From: Megalonaias nervosa
Lineage: Eukaryota > Mollusca > Bivalvia > Unionida > Unionidae
Assembly: GCA_016617855.1 (NCBI GenBank)
Contig: JAECUM010009741.1
Location: 1-64,000, forward strand
DNA: 64,000 nt
Direction of reading: 5' to 3'
The notes under the pieces were generated by a model. That model was not told the origin of the DNA, ran no database searches, and was given only the letters and a program-made list of their open reading frames with translations. Within the stretch, counting starts at the first letter, position 1, and each line of letters begins with the position of its first letter. Shown piece after piece: positions 21,570 to 32,197 of this stretch. The position numbers and the translations under genes were made by a program.

Positions 21570-22832
21570 ATGATGCAACGAGAACACCAATCTGACCTAG
21601 ATTTGTTTCCCATAGCATGATGAAGATCCAAGAATCACAATGGGTTGGATTTCATTCTGTGTCGGCATTGACTACCTGAGGTGCTATCGAGTTCCAAATC
21701 AAAGGAGAGAGCTAAGATTATATCGATCTGAATAACAGTTACTTTTACCGGAAAGTCAAAATTCTCAAAACGGACAACATTAATCCAGCCGGCAATACCA
21801 GAGTCAACAATGTCATGCACCCCATGTGGACTTGTACATTAATAACAAACTGGTCAGCAGTAGCATGGATACATACCCTAACCGAGCGTACTTAGATAAT
21901 CCCTTGAGGTACGGAAAGGAAGCCAGAAACAGGCATAATAATGTTTATATGATAAGGAATCCTGTCAACATGGCGATCTTCAATGCCACAGCCTTGACAG
22001 AAGCTAAACAACCTCTCGATGTGGGATATAACAACCGTAGAAACAAAATCAAACACGAGCACAGCTTAGAATCGAGGAATCGCTTGCATTTGGACAAGTT
22101 GTTGCAAGACAAGCAGTTGTTGAACGGCGCGGATGATGCCTGAGACTGAATCGAAGCAATAGTGTTGTGCCTTTGATGGCTACTGTTGACAAGTACAAAA
22201 ACGTCGTTGAAGAAGCAAGACTCTACGTGCTTCGTGTCGAAGTGTTACCCAAAGTGGACAATAGCATCTGTCAAACTGTACGCAGAACGACAGACAAGTA
22301 TCTGATACGACGAGTGGAATGAAAACTTTCACCATTACATCTGGTTTCCGATGTAGGATAGAAGATCATCCTTTCCAATGATAGCTATCTATACGTTTAC
22401 TCATTGGCATCGTCTGTAATGCATCCCTCAACGGCTCCATCGATACAAATCATTTCAAGTTTAGACACTACAAAGTGTCCAAGATAGAAGTACACCGAGA
22501 TGGCCAGAAATTGTGTACCGTACCCTTCGAACCTAACTAAGAGCAGAAAAATTACTTGAGATTTTTCTTGACCGTGCATGAAAGCACGCGACAGTTAGGT
22601 ACAAATAGCAGCCTTGGCATTTCGTACGACGATTATGCAGGAAGTTATGTTTTGTGATATTTTTATTTCACTCCAAACCAAGGCATCTACGACAGACATT
22701 TCCACCCTATAAAATCCGGCCAACTTCAGTTTGCAAAAGCTCTAGCCAAACACGATGAACGCTATCTTTCATGCAGAATTTGACAGTACTCTGGAAATCA
22801 ATAGGTTAAGAGAAATGATTCTAGACTATTAA
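21570..22832 (+). pseudogene. major capsid protein (element B)
   Basis: ATG 21570 starts a frame containing QSDLDLFPIA. Then, in shifting frames, come ESQWVGFHSVSALT, a Tyr-Ile-Asp-Leu strand, LYINNKLVSSSMDTYPNRAY (21830-21890), LHLDKLLQDKQLLNGADD (22085-22140), DKYKNVVEEARLYVLRVEVL, and finally AIFHAEFDSTLEIN ... ILDY with TAA at 22830-22832. These are the segments by which adintovirus-type double-jelly-roll capsid proteins are recognised. At least four frameshifts and several stops occur. It is only distantly related to the capsid of element A. Confidence 0.8.
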
Positions 22833-22837
22833 AATCT

Positions 22838-23296
22838 ATGGACGAATGCAAACTATATTTGGAAATACGGAGAATCTTTGTACATTGGTTATGAGGATGT
22901 CTTTGGGCCAGAGCAAGGATATAAAACTATAGAAGAAAACAACAAAGAGACAGTCATGATGTCACGATGGCCAGAACAAGAAAAACATTGAGTCTCCTGT
23001 TTTGCTAAGGTCCTTGTTGAAAGAATTACAGCTTTGACCAACGAATATTGTTTTGAATGTCAAAACGATCAACCCAGTCAGATTCAACCCCATAAATGTG
23101 TGATGAAGAGCCAAGAATAAAAATTGTATGAGTATCTGGATGACGCTTGATGACTCATCTCCGAAGAGAAAGTGTTGAAAAAGTGGTATTATCACTTGAG
23201 TGACCATTCCTCTACTCCGTTGACTTCTCTGGAGATCCAACACCTCGAAGCCCTCTTGTCACAAGTTACACAGACGAACCGTAGGACCCTTACCTG
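22838..23296 (+). pseudogene. Cys/His (zinc-binding-like) conserved protein of element B
   Basis: One frame is kept over about 150 codons with stops at about 22990, 23118, 23147 and 23150 and at the end. It contains YGESLYIGYEDVFGP, an ICC-like core CFECQNDQPSQIQPHKCVM (Cys-x2-Cys ... Pro-Ser-Gln-x3-His-x-Cys) and a Leu-rich helical end (SLEIQHLEALLSQV). Short proteins with this Cys-x2-Cys/Pro-Ser-Gln/His-x-Cys signature occur in adintoviruses next to the capsid and protease genes; their role is unknown. Only nonsense changes were seen, with no frameshift, so the frame decayed late or slowly. Confidence 0.5.
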
Positions 23297-23366
23297 ACAG
23301 ACATTTTCATGGAGAAAGTCTGGATGGAATTGACAACTCATTATTGCCTGTGAAAACAACAAAAGA

Positions 23367-23690
23367 ATGAATGGATACCTGCGAACGTTATTACCTTCTG
23401 ACGCACATTTCGTACACGACTTCTTGGAATCATGTGGTGTGTGCTAAAAATGAAAGCCCATGTCGTCATTACCGACGATAGTCATAAACCAGGAATACAT
23501 TGGTTTGCCGTTTACTGTCTCCTTCTGAACAATCACAGAAAAGTACGAACGTATGCATTATAAGATTTAACTGCACATCAACACAATCTTCATGATCCAG
23601 AAGTAGATGTCGAAATATTTCACAACACCATCGTAAAATATCCACATCAGCACTAGTTCAATATTTCGTTTTCAAAATGAAACGAGTTTA
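23367..23690 (+). pseudogene. adenain-like protease, N-terminal part (element B)
   Basis: ATG 23367 starts MNGYLRTLLPSDAHFVHDFL and ends at TAA about 23446. Another frame continues with VVITDDSHKPGIHWFAVYC, the catalytic-His strand of adenain-type proteases (His-Trp followed by Ala-Val-Tyr). The Asp and Cys motifs further down were not found, and the gene runs up against the opposing polymerase fragment. Truncated and frameshifted. Confidence 0.65.
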
Positions 23691-24303
23691 AAAGGGGAGT
23701 TTGATTCCAAGCATAGAATGATTCTTGTTGTTCTGTGTGCATACCATCGGGGTCGTAATAGTGAACGCCAGGCAAGTGGGATAGCAAAAAATATTTATTA
23801 GCTTCATTACTGAAAATGTGTGGAAAATAATTTTTGCCATTTCTGTCGTTCCAAACGTATTAAGCATTCTACTCAAAGGCATAGCTATGTAACTCAAGGA
23901 AGCTTTAAGATGTACTTGCCACACTTTCATATAACTGAGTTTGTCTCGAATGATTTCTTTTCACGTCTTCCTCGAATCTTAATACAACTGGGAGAGTGAA
24001 AAGGTTTAGGTTCTCGTATGCACTTCTTACAAGCACGATGAGCTACGCAAAACTTAGGGATGTGACTGCCGGTCTCCTGTGTACGTTAAAAGTCAAAAAA
24101 GGTAAATCTACTTGCTTATTTTTGTTCATGGTGTCGTTTACCATTGATTCTTCCTCGAGTTCATTGTCACATATTTGAATGTAGCATTGATTCTCGACGT
24201 CACAATTTTGATCAAAGAAACGACATATTTTCTTTCCTTGAAAAACGTTTGCCTTTCGGTTATATAGTCGAATAAAATTTCCACACGTAGAGCACAGTCT
24301 CAA
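23688..24303 (-). pseudogene. DNA polymerase B, exonuclease-region fragment (element B)
   Basis: The minus strand encodes, in two frames, TQETGSHIPKFCVAHRACKKC (ExoI-like region with a Cys pair, about 24040-24100), a Cys-rich N-terminal part (LCSTCGNFI ... NQCYIQICDNE), MPLSRMLNTFGTTEM (about 23850-23890) and FPHIFSNEANKYF ... HYYDPDGMH (about 23735-23825). Together these make the exonuclease domain and following block of Polinton/adintovirus protein-primed PolB. The polymerase motifs A-C are absent: the gene is cut at about 23688, where the protease remnant begins. The orientation opposes the rest of B, as is usual in adintoviruses. Confidence 0.7.
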
Positions 24304-24416
24304 TAATAGAAAAAAAAAACCGTACGTCTTAATCGCCTATATTTTACCCCCCCCCCCCAACCAATGTTAATTCCCTCTCTCTTAAAATCTCTCAAAATCT
24401 CTCGCTCTCATCTTGA

Positions 24417-24450
<34 letters not shown>

Positions 24451-25862
24451 TATGATGCCATCAAATTGACGATGTCCTTGCTAGATGATACATCATCTAC
24501 ATTCATCACACTTTTGCGAATGACAATATAACATATGCAGTAGATAATCACACAAGGTTATACAACTCGTACCGAATCTGTATACGGTATACTATTGTGG
24601 CAACAAAACAGTCGTTGGACTGCATATCAAAATACACAAGGCAGATAACAAAAGTCATTTGTGAAAATAGACCATCATTTCATATTTAATTACAAAAAAC
24701 ATATTACGGTTCTTACAGGTAGCAAAACGATACAGAGTATTACATATATTTATTTAATACGAATGGAATGTAAAGCTCATTACAATAGAGTTATCTAAGT
24801 ATTCTAACTACGAAATAATCAATTAAGTTATAGAAAATTACAACTGTAACAAACGCAGTATTAGATAAAAGAAGCTGGTCATTCACATCGAATTCCCCCA
24901 TTGCTCATAGTCAAATGTGCATGCATAATATAAGTGTTATATATACTGCCTTACAAATATTTGTTATTACATGCACCTGGAGAATATTGTTATTGCACTA
25001 TTCGAAATCTCATTTTTTGCATAATCCCTTAAGACAGCAATAACATTTTGAATTGCTTTGACATTTATTTTCTCACATAAACCTTGTTATTTTCCTTTCA
25101 TTTAACGCTTTTGTATGGAACAAAATGGCTGAATATTACCTCGGTCCGTCTCTTCTGAATACACTATATTCTTAATATCACTTTAATATCATCCACTTGC
25201 CACATCAAACAATTGTTTTCCTATTTTTTTTTGTTGTTGCGGCTGTTGCTGTCTTAATTACCCAGTCGAGGTATTACAAGCACAATTTTGAAAGATGTTA
25301 CATATTTCAATATTTAATTGTCGTCTCGTGAAGCTGTTTCGTAGTTATGTCTTTGCAATGAACTGCATTGCAGGACGGCTTAGCTCTGTGGTCGTGCAAT
25401 CATTTTAAGCAAACCCCAAAGCGTGTCCATATTTTATACGTTATTCTCAAATATTTCAAGACATATTAGCAATACATTTAAGTCTCGATAACGAAAAGAA
25501 AACAAGAGAGAATAAGAACTTTTTCTTTAGTAATTACAACACAATGTCTTCTTGCTATGTTCGACACAAGCACTATTTTATTCTATTATGTGCAATCGCT
25601 AGGAGTTGCATGCGCAGTGATTTTGAAGGCTTGATCAGAGATCACAAAGGATTGTTTTGTTTGTTTTCTTGTTTTGGAGTTTTTTTGTTTTTTTTGGGGG
25701 GGGGGTCATGTCCAGGATTTTTGATAGCATCATCTTACATGGTAAAATGAAAAAATAAAAATCAAAAGAAACAATAACTAGCCCTAGGAATAAAAACCCA
25801 CAAAGAACCTTCATGAAAGGTTAAGTACATTACCTTATGCCGCAAGAGAAGCAATTATGCTT
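24304..25862. other. no gene seen; AT-rich
   Basis: It includes a C run (about 24350-24358), an (AAT)n tract at 24417-24451, a T-rich segment near 25225, and a G run near 25696-25706. No coding sequence is supported. The part next to 25863 should include the 3' untranslated region of the GT61 gene. Confidence 0.5.
24417..24451. repeat. (AAT)n microsatellite
   Basis: About 11 AAT units. Confidence 0.95.
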
Positions 25863-27371
25863 TCATGTGAGAATTTTTATTTTAGGACATATCCTTCGAT
25901 AAAGGTCTTTCACACTGACAATCAAGCTTTCGACCGGAATGTATATGAATCCACCCTCAATCTCATTCTGGGGGTTTGTGTTTGTCCAAGATATGTAGGA
26001 CAATGACCGCCATCTTGCCACGGCCTCATATACACAATACCATGGACGTGTGGATTTGAAGTTTTGCGGGAATATTTCAAATATCCCAGCATGCTTTGGG
26101 AGGAAAAGCGTATGAGTCATTCCCGCACCGTGGACCCCAACAAGTATGTCAGTCTCACTAATCCACATCAGCTGATCTTCCATGGGTGCCGAGTCCATGA
26201 CTCTTCCAGAAACAATGGATTCTGGGATGAGGGTCTTAAGCGCTGCTAAGACTTCGCCTTCATTGAAAATTTTCCTCTCAGCATTGCCGTGTCTGTCTCC
26301 GATTCTTGAAATATAATTCCTTCTAATAATCAATGTGATTTTTATCCTTCTGCAATCCAAATTCGAGACATTGCTTACGCCATTTTGTTGTAAATAGAAA
26401 TCTCGAAATTCTTCGAGGTAATGTACCTTCTCCTCCTTATACTGAGCTATGGGGCTGAATCCTTCTTTGATTCCCCAAATCAGACGTTTAAATTGGACCG
26501 GGTGTTCAAAATGTCCTGCTCTCAGAACCGGTCCAAATACTTTCCTCCACGTATTGTCGTATATGAATAATTCAGGATGTCCATCTACAAGTAGAAGTGA
26601 CACCTCCCCAGGTATTTTACTGTACAGCACCATCATGAGAAATGTATCGAGACAGTGCATCATGAATTGGTGAAGATTCCAGTAGTCCCCTCTCGAGATG
26701 GCAACTGTAAAGTTCGAAATAACGGTAACATTACACTTTTCTTCAGCGTTTGAATCACTCATCATTGCGTTAGTTTGCTTGGGTTTCAAAGACAATGTTT
26801 TGTAAAATGGAACCGCGACGCCATTGACATCTAAACCTTTTGTGTCGTTGCACCTTAGTGTCCAGAACCCTGGTCGAATTACCCAGTTACTTTCCTTGTC
26901 CAGGTGGGACTTAATTGCTTCTTTGAACGTCTGACCACCTTTCGAGAAAGGTTGGTTAATATATGTTGTATCCATAATAACGTCATGAAGTTCGGCAAAT
27001 CTGTTGCCGTACAGAACGAGCGAGTTATCGCATGTTTTTTGTGTGCTGTTCGCTTGCGTCCATGTGTATACCATTCCTCGCTTTAGCGTGAAACTTGGAT
27101 CAAAATATGCGTATCTGGTCTTGGTTTGAGTGACTGGTTCTGTAATATAGTATTGTCTGAAACTTTCTAAGCATATTTGCGTAAAAATAGCCTGCACAGT
27201 TGTAAAATCTGGGGCCTTAATCGAATAGTTTCTCGACACCAAGACGCCATTAATGAGTAATTCTTTTATTTTAGTTTTCACTATCCATGCGTACATCAGT
27301 CCGCCTTGTAGAAGAAGGACTAGTACCACACATACAAAGACAATGACCAACAGTCGAAATTTCCACTTCAT
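25863..27371 (-). CDS. GT61-family glycosyltransferase, type II membrane protein (502 aa)
   Basis: Start ATG at 27369-27371 is preceded in frame by a TGA about 27 bases upstream, so the frame is complete and uninterrupted. A short cytoplasmic tail is followed by one membrane anchor (LLVIVFVCVVLVLLLQGGLM), a luminal stem, and a C-terminal catalytic domain of the GT61 (DUF563) type. Landmarks are SRGDYWNLHQFMMHCLDTF, ending in the conserved ETDILVGVHGAGMTHTLFLP and the AGIFEIFPQN block. GT61 includes EOGT-type O-GlcNAc transferases, POMGNT2 and beta-1,2-xylosyltransferases of N-glycans; substrate and acceptor cannot be told here. It acts in the Golgi or ER lumen by topology. The coding region has no intron and shows no decay, unlike everything around it. 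Confidence 0.9.
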   Translation of the reverse strand: MKWKFRLLVIVFVCVVLVLLLQGGLMYAWIVKTKIKELLINGVLVSRNYSIKAPDFTTVQAIFTQICLESFRQYYITEPVTQTKTRYAYFDPSFTLKRGMVYTWTQANSTQKTCDNSLVLYGNRFAELHDVIMDTTYINQPFSKGGQTFKEAIKSHLDKESNWVIRPGFWTLRCNDTKGLDVNGVAVPFYKTLSLKPKQTNAMMSDSNAEEKCNVTVISNFTVAISRGDYWNLHQFMMHCLDTFLMMVLYSKIPGEVSLLLVDGHPELFIYDNTWRKVFGPVLRAGHFEHPVQFKRLIWGIKEGFSPIAQYKEEKVHYLEEFRDFYLQQNGVSNVSNLDCRRIKITLIIRRNYISRIGDRHGNAERKIFNEGEVLAALKTLIPESIVSGRVMDSAPMEDQLMWISETDILVGVHGAGMTHTLFLPKHAGIFEIFPQNFKSTRPWYCVYEAVARWRSLSYISWTNTNPQNEIEGGFIYIPVESLIVSVKDLYRRICPKIKILT

Positions 27372-28404
27372 GATTTTCACAGACTGGATCAGCTCTCAGT
27401 TCCAGTTTTTTTTGTTGTTTTTTTTTTTTTTTGCGACATAACTGAATCACCGGCTATCTGTAAAATAAAAAATAATAATTAAAAAATCAAACAAATCAGG
27501 AATAAATGAAAATAAAGGCGTAAATTGCCATGAAAATGCTTTATGATGCAATATATGTTCGACTGTAACGATCATGCCGGATAACTGCTGACGGTTCGAG
27601 TATTTCCGGCAACCGTTTACAAAATTTGAGAACCGGTTAACCGACTTCCCAAACAACACTCACCCCACCCACACTCCTGTTACACTAAGCGTATTTAGCA
27701 AGCTCAGCAAATGTATGAGCAAACTTAAAATGGGAATACGATCTCTCACTCCCTACCTTTCCTTCAAAACCAAGGTTTCAAATATGAATAGATACATTGT
27801 ACAACATCTTCCCAGGCGCTTTCCCCGTGATTTAGATGTACCGTCTTCAATGATAAGATATGATACAGAATAATGCTAATATCATCTTTCTCAAACTTTA
27901 CACACACAAGCACACACAAAGACGTACACACACATATTTACAAACATACCAACCTGAGTTACGTCCTTGGAGAGTTCATTTGTCATACGGTTTTGCGTCC
28001 ATTTCATTTTAACACTATCATAACACAAGTTCAACACGGCGTGGCTGCGTAAGCCTGACCTGACAACCTGCCTGATCGATACTGTCTAAAGAATGAGCTG
28101 GCAGAGAATGATATATCAGCATTGACGGTTAAATGTATACGTTGAGCTCAGTTACCAACTTTGTTTCTATATACAGAAGACGAACTATTACCTGGTTTAG
28201 AAAAGGAAGAAGCTGTGGCAATAATCATTCAAGCAAGACTTAACACTCCATGTAGATATTGTCCTACTGACAGTCATATATCTATTTCTACAAGTTGCTA
28301 TTCCAATTACAAGATATAGTCGATGACATCATATATTCAATGCAACATGTACAAGTACAGAAGTATTTGATTTGATAGATAGATACATAGATTCTCTAAC
28401 AAAT
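27372..28404. other. upstream region of the GT61 gene; no gene seen
   Basis: It contains a T run (27420-27432), AT-rich sequence and a TTTACACACACAAGCACAC-type CA-rich stretch (about 27897-27932). A promoter or 5' exon of the GT61 gene could lie here but none was identified. Confidence 0.45.
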
Positions 28405-28686
28405 AGCCTTCTGTCTTTTCTATTCCATTCCGGAGCGCGTAGCAGAAAGCTTACGAAGCAGAGTACCAGATCAATGATCACGTTGCAAGACCTGGCCTTA
28501 GAGTTTGTGATGCCACAGGGTCCCATGCTAACAGGGGGACCCGGCCAGTGGAGTCACTTTAATAGGCCTAAAGGTTTAGGTCAATTGGAGCGCGGGGCAT
28601 GAAGGCGCGGAGCCCAAGACATCTGCCTTGTTCGCATTGCCCAAAATGCCGGTACTGTGCGTTGAATGATAAGAAAAAGTACAGAG
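28405..28686 (+). repeat. dispersed repeat family R1, copy 2
   Basis: Same unit as 838-1113 and in the same orientation, sharing TATTCCATTCCGGAGCG, GCAGAGTACCAGATCAATGATC, GGTCAATTGGAGCGC and AAGAAAAAGTACAGAG in order. About 28 bp longer because of an insertion in the GGGGGACCCGGCC area. The next 170 bp hold a short tandem of AGTGGAAG.ATCTAC-like units (28715-28825) not present at copy 1. Confidence 0.75.
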
Positions 28687-29670
28687 ATCCAATACTTTCA
28701 CATCCAGGCACTAAAAGTGGAAGAATCTACACTGGGGAAGTCGCATCTAGGCACTAAAAGTGGGGTATCTCCCTTGTGGAAGTCGCATCCAGGTACTGAA
28801 AGTGGAAGGATCTACTCTGGGGAAAACAATTTCGAACATACAAGTTCTGGATGATGCCATAGAAGAGGCAAAAATGGAAAATCGCTGCGATCCTGTATAG
28901 TACAAAGAAGGGAAAATATTAAAACAGATCACTGGTCTTGAGTTTCCATCCAGATTGCCAGTAAACAAAGTCACCGAGCAACATCAGTCTACCACCATTC
29001 AGTTAATCGAAATGTACTAGGTATACTGATCAGAGTACAGACATTTATGGTCTAGTTTTAGAAGACCATTGATGTCAAAAGCCATGCGATGTGTGATGGA
29101 AACTGAAAGACGCTTGTGATACTAAAATCTTAATATATTACAGGTAAGACTGTAACAGGTGTTATCGAAATACAAACTTGGCCATGTACCATTTACGACC
29201 ACTTTATCTAAACCAAATAATGCAAGCTAAGAAAAAAGTAGCCATCCTTCCGTGTTTTGTCAAAAAATTCGACAACTGTATAATCTACCCAATGAGGCTA
29301 AATTACAGAAGATAATATTCCTATTTAAATACATATATCTAGGGTTTATCAGCTGTTAGACTGGAGGTCACTTAAATTGAATTTAGTATGTATAATTTAA
29401 TCTTTATTACGTAGTATTAATGAACACGATATCATATATATTCGCATGTTGTGACTTTTCTAACAAATGTCGAAACAGCTGCCGTCATTAACCATTGACT
29501 TCCTTTAGGAAATAATACCAGGTAATATGTAATGAATTCTTAACGAGCAACGATCCGGTTGTTTTGCGTCACGAGTCACGTGATGTTTATGTCAAGCAAA
29601 CCAATATTTGCAGTACCCTGAAATTGCATATTTGCACAGGCACATGCGAAGTAGATACATTCCCAGGCAT

Positions 29671-29679
<9 letters not shown>
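28687..29679. other. no gene seen
   Basis: About 1 kb. The first part has three related units of about 45 bp around 'AAGTCGCATC(T/C)AGG.ACT' (28738-28800). The rest is AT-rich with no feature recognised. Confidence 0.45.

Positions 29680-29742
<63 letters not shown>
29680..29742. repeat. (TG)n(AG)n compound microsatellite
   Basis: TG dinucleotides followed directly by AG dinucleotides. Arg-Glu frames across it are artefacts. Confidence 0.97.
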
Positions 29743-29748
<6 letters not shown>

Positions 29749-29834
29749 ATTTTTAACGTAGCTTTAAAAAAAAAGGTTCAGTCATATCGCTACGATGTCT
29801 GCAGTGTGGCAGTTTATAGTGATGTCTCGCACTG

Positions 29835-30045
29835 GGGCATTATGCCGCAGACATGCTGCATCATGTCCCACCCAGTCACATTATCCTGACACCAGGCCAA
29901 CCAGACCTAACACTAACCTCTTAATGCTGAGCGCCAAGGTGCTAGTACCATTTTTGTAAATCTTTGGTATGACTCGGTCATGGTTCGATCCTGCGACCTC
30001 CCGCATCCGAGGCGGACGCACTAACCACTTCTTCGGCATTTGAGA
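29835..30045 (-). repeat. tRNA-derived SINE (minus strand)
   Basis: On the minus strand an A box (AGTGGTTAGTGCGT, plus 30016-30029) and a B box (GGATCGAACC, plus 29982-29991) sit 25 bp apart, as in a tRNA head. They are followed by a body with GGCCTGGTGTCAGGATAAT (plus 29880-29899). The same body block occurs at 59435-59500. An internal pol III promoter plus shared body indicates a SINE family. Poly-A-like or simple-repeat tail not clear. Confidence 0.65.
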
Positions 30046-30161
30046 GGTCACATATTGATTTTATTCAGATTGTTAAGCGCTTCCCGCACGCACGCAAACT
30101 AGGCCTTAAAAACACATTTAAATCAATTAACTTTTAAATATAAATCCAGCATTAACCCACC

Positions 30162-30214
<53 letters not shown>
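30162..30214. repeat. (CT)n microsatellite
   Basis: About 26 CT units. Confidence 0.97.
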
Positions 30215-30220
<6 letters not shown>

Positions 30221-31519
30221 CTACTAACATGTGTACATGCAGTGTTGGAGTCTGTTTCGTTTAATGGCTATCTATATATAGTAAAAATAAAATGCCACTG
30301 ACACATATGAATAATCCATTTAGTGGCTGAAGAAGTGGATTTTGAATAAAACTTGGAGAAATTGAACACCGGTTCTTTTTCCGCATATACTGTTTGCAAA
30401 TAAAATGGATTCTAGTCAGTCCTGAACAACCTTGTCTGTAGTTCTAACTAGGCCTGTATTGACCATAAGCAACATTTTATAATGAAGACAGTAACACAAT
30501 TCTCCATGTATTTTGGTAATAATAATAATAATAATAATGACATTATGCCAGTCCCTATAATTATGATGTTCCCTAAAATGAAGAGTCTGGAATAATCTTT
30601 GTACCTGCTTACCTAGCTGTCTGTACATGCTGAACTATCTCTGTACTACAGTTGATAATTCAGTTTTCCAAACTTTATTAATTAATGAATCTGGAGTTTA
30701 AATATCTAACCACTTTCTTCGTATCCTAATAATTGGTTAAAGGCATAATGTACGAAATCTTAGACTTTGGGCTAATATTTTACCTTTATGTAGACCATTA
30801 GCCACATTAAACAGCCCTCTGTAATCTTGTTTCTTTGCAAATGACTACACTGTACAACGATAGCAACTAATGTATCTAGTCCAGTGTTCAAATGGCATAC
30901 AAAAAATACAACATGTATAAAATAAATAGTTATCAACATACATAAAAGTGTCACTAAAGCACCACTAATAAGTACAGAACTAATTGTAGAAATTCGTGGC
31001 AACTTCTTCCCTATACGTGGCCTATTTGACTCACCGTACAATCTAATGTAGAAAATCACATTGATTTATACATGAATATATGTCATACTCACCGTCATTG
31101 AGCAAATTGTTCCATACTTCGTTTAACCTGCGTTTAACCTTCTCGATTAGTGACAATCGTAACATCCGCCAAAACTGAACGAATTACGATCTTGCAAAGA
31201 ATGCAACTGCTCATATATCTTACCTGATCAGCTTATGAATTTGTTAAAATGTTTCTTTACTTCATTTGGTTCATGCCCTTGTTTTGTGGGACGTGCTTTC
31301 TTACACGCAAGCAGAAAGTCATACCACAAAAAGAATGGTTCTCATACAAGTAAATTTCAATGTACATCCCATTTATGCATAGATATAAGGTTTATTTAGG
31401 ACAAGTAGCTAATGACAAGTAATTTTTGTTCTCTTTAGACGGGTATTAAGAACGAAAGAACGATGATATCCGAATATATAAATTTTGGAGAATTAATAGT
31501 CAGTGAAGTACATGACGCG

Positions 31520-31520
<1 letters not shown>
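30215..31520. other. no gene seen
   Basis: It includes an (AAT)n tract at 30519-30539 and AT-rich sequence. A minus-strand frame at 30772-31059 has a hydrophobic segment but no recognised features and no homologue in the window. Confidence 0.45.

Positions 31521-31555
<35 letters not shown>
31521..31555. repeat. (TG)n microsatellite
   Basis: About 16 TG units. Confidence 0.97.
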
Positions 31556-31559
<4 letters not shown>

Positions 31560-32197
31560 CGACTGTCAGTCAAGAGACCGGGTTGACTTGAATAACACCA
31601 ATATGGCAGCCCCCGGTATTTGGCATCGTGATGTTTGTCACGTGCATTGTACGCAAGGCCCACTGTATATGAAACATGTAACCCTCGTTATATCTTTATT
31701 AGTCTTCATGCAACAAGATGTTTACAATGCAATATCCCAATACTATTGCAATCCCCTGATCTAGTGCGCGTAAGGTACAGTATTAAAACTGGGTATTTAG
31801 TTCACATAAAAACATTTTCGGTAAACAGATTGCCAATGAACATTTAGATAACAGTTTTCTAAGGTAATAATATAAAACTTTAAAGTCGTATAGTACAATA
31901 CGTTTTTATCTGACCTTTGCACACCCACCCACCCACCAATTAGGCTATTCGTATTACCAATATCCCTTAACTCAATCGATGCATGTGGTTCAGTGGACTG
32001 AAATACAGTTTGGCAACTGATAAAATCATGCTCTCTATATATAGCACCTGTAATCATTCGAAAATAATGACTTAGCCGACAGGTTTGTTTCTCACAGTGT
32101 ATTTAGATCCAAATAAGAAACTACTGACTAATGATTAAGGTCAAAAGACAAAGAATGAGTGCGAGAATAATGAACAAGGTAGATATTTTGCATTAAA
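31556..32197. other. no gene seen
   Basis: AT-rich interval with a short CACCC tandem (31919-31938). It leads into the minisatellite. Confidence 0.45.

Larger units (their letters stand above)
14340..24303 (+). mobile_element. element B: decayed adintovirus/Polinton-like element
   Basis: About 10 kb. Plus strand: BIR protein, ATPase, small hydrophobic and basic proteins, integrase with chromodomain, penton, major capsid, a Cys/His protein, protease. Minus strand, converging at the end: polymerase B fragment. Gene content and capsid motifs point to the adintovirus type of Polinton, a different lineage from A and from C/D. Every large gene is broken. Several TATAAAAG boxes stand in its non-coding gaps. 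No terminal inverted repeats were found; the limits are those of recognisable genes. Confidence 0.88.

Noticed and set aside
22708..22715. TATAAAAT box before an ATG at 22755
   Set aside because: It lies inside the major capsid reading frame of element B, and the downstream ATG frame is the capsid C-terminus.
29935..30045. Functional tRNA gene
   Set aside because: A and B boxes are present but the acceptor stem does not pair and a SINE body follows that recurs at 59.4 kb.
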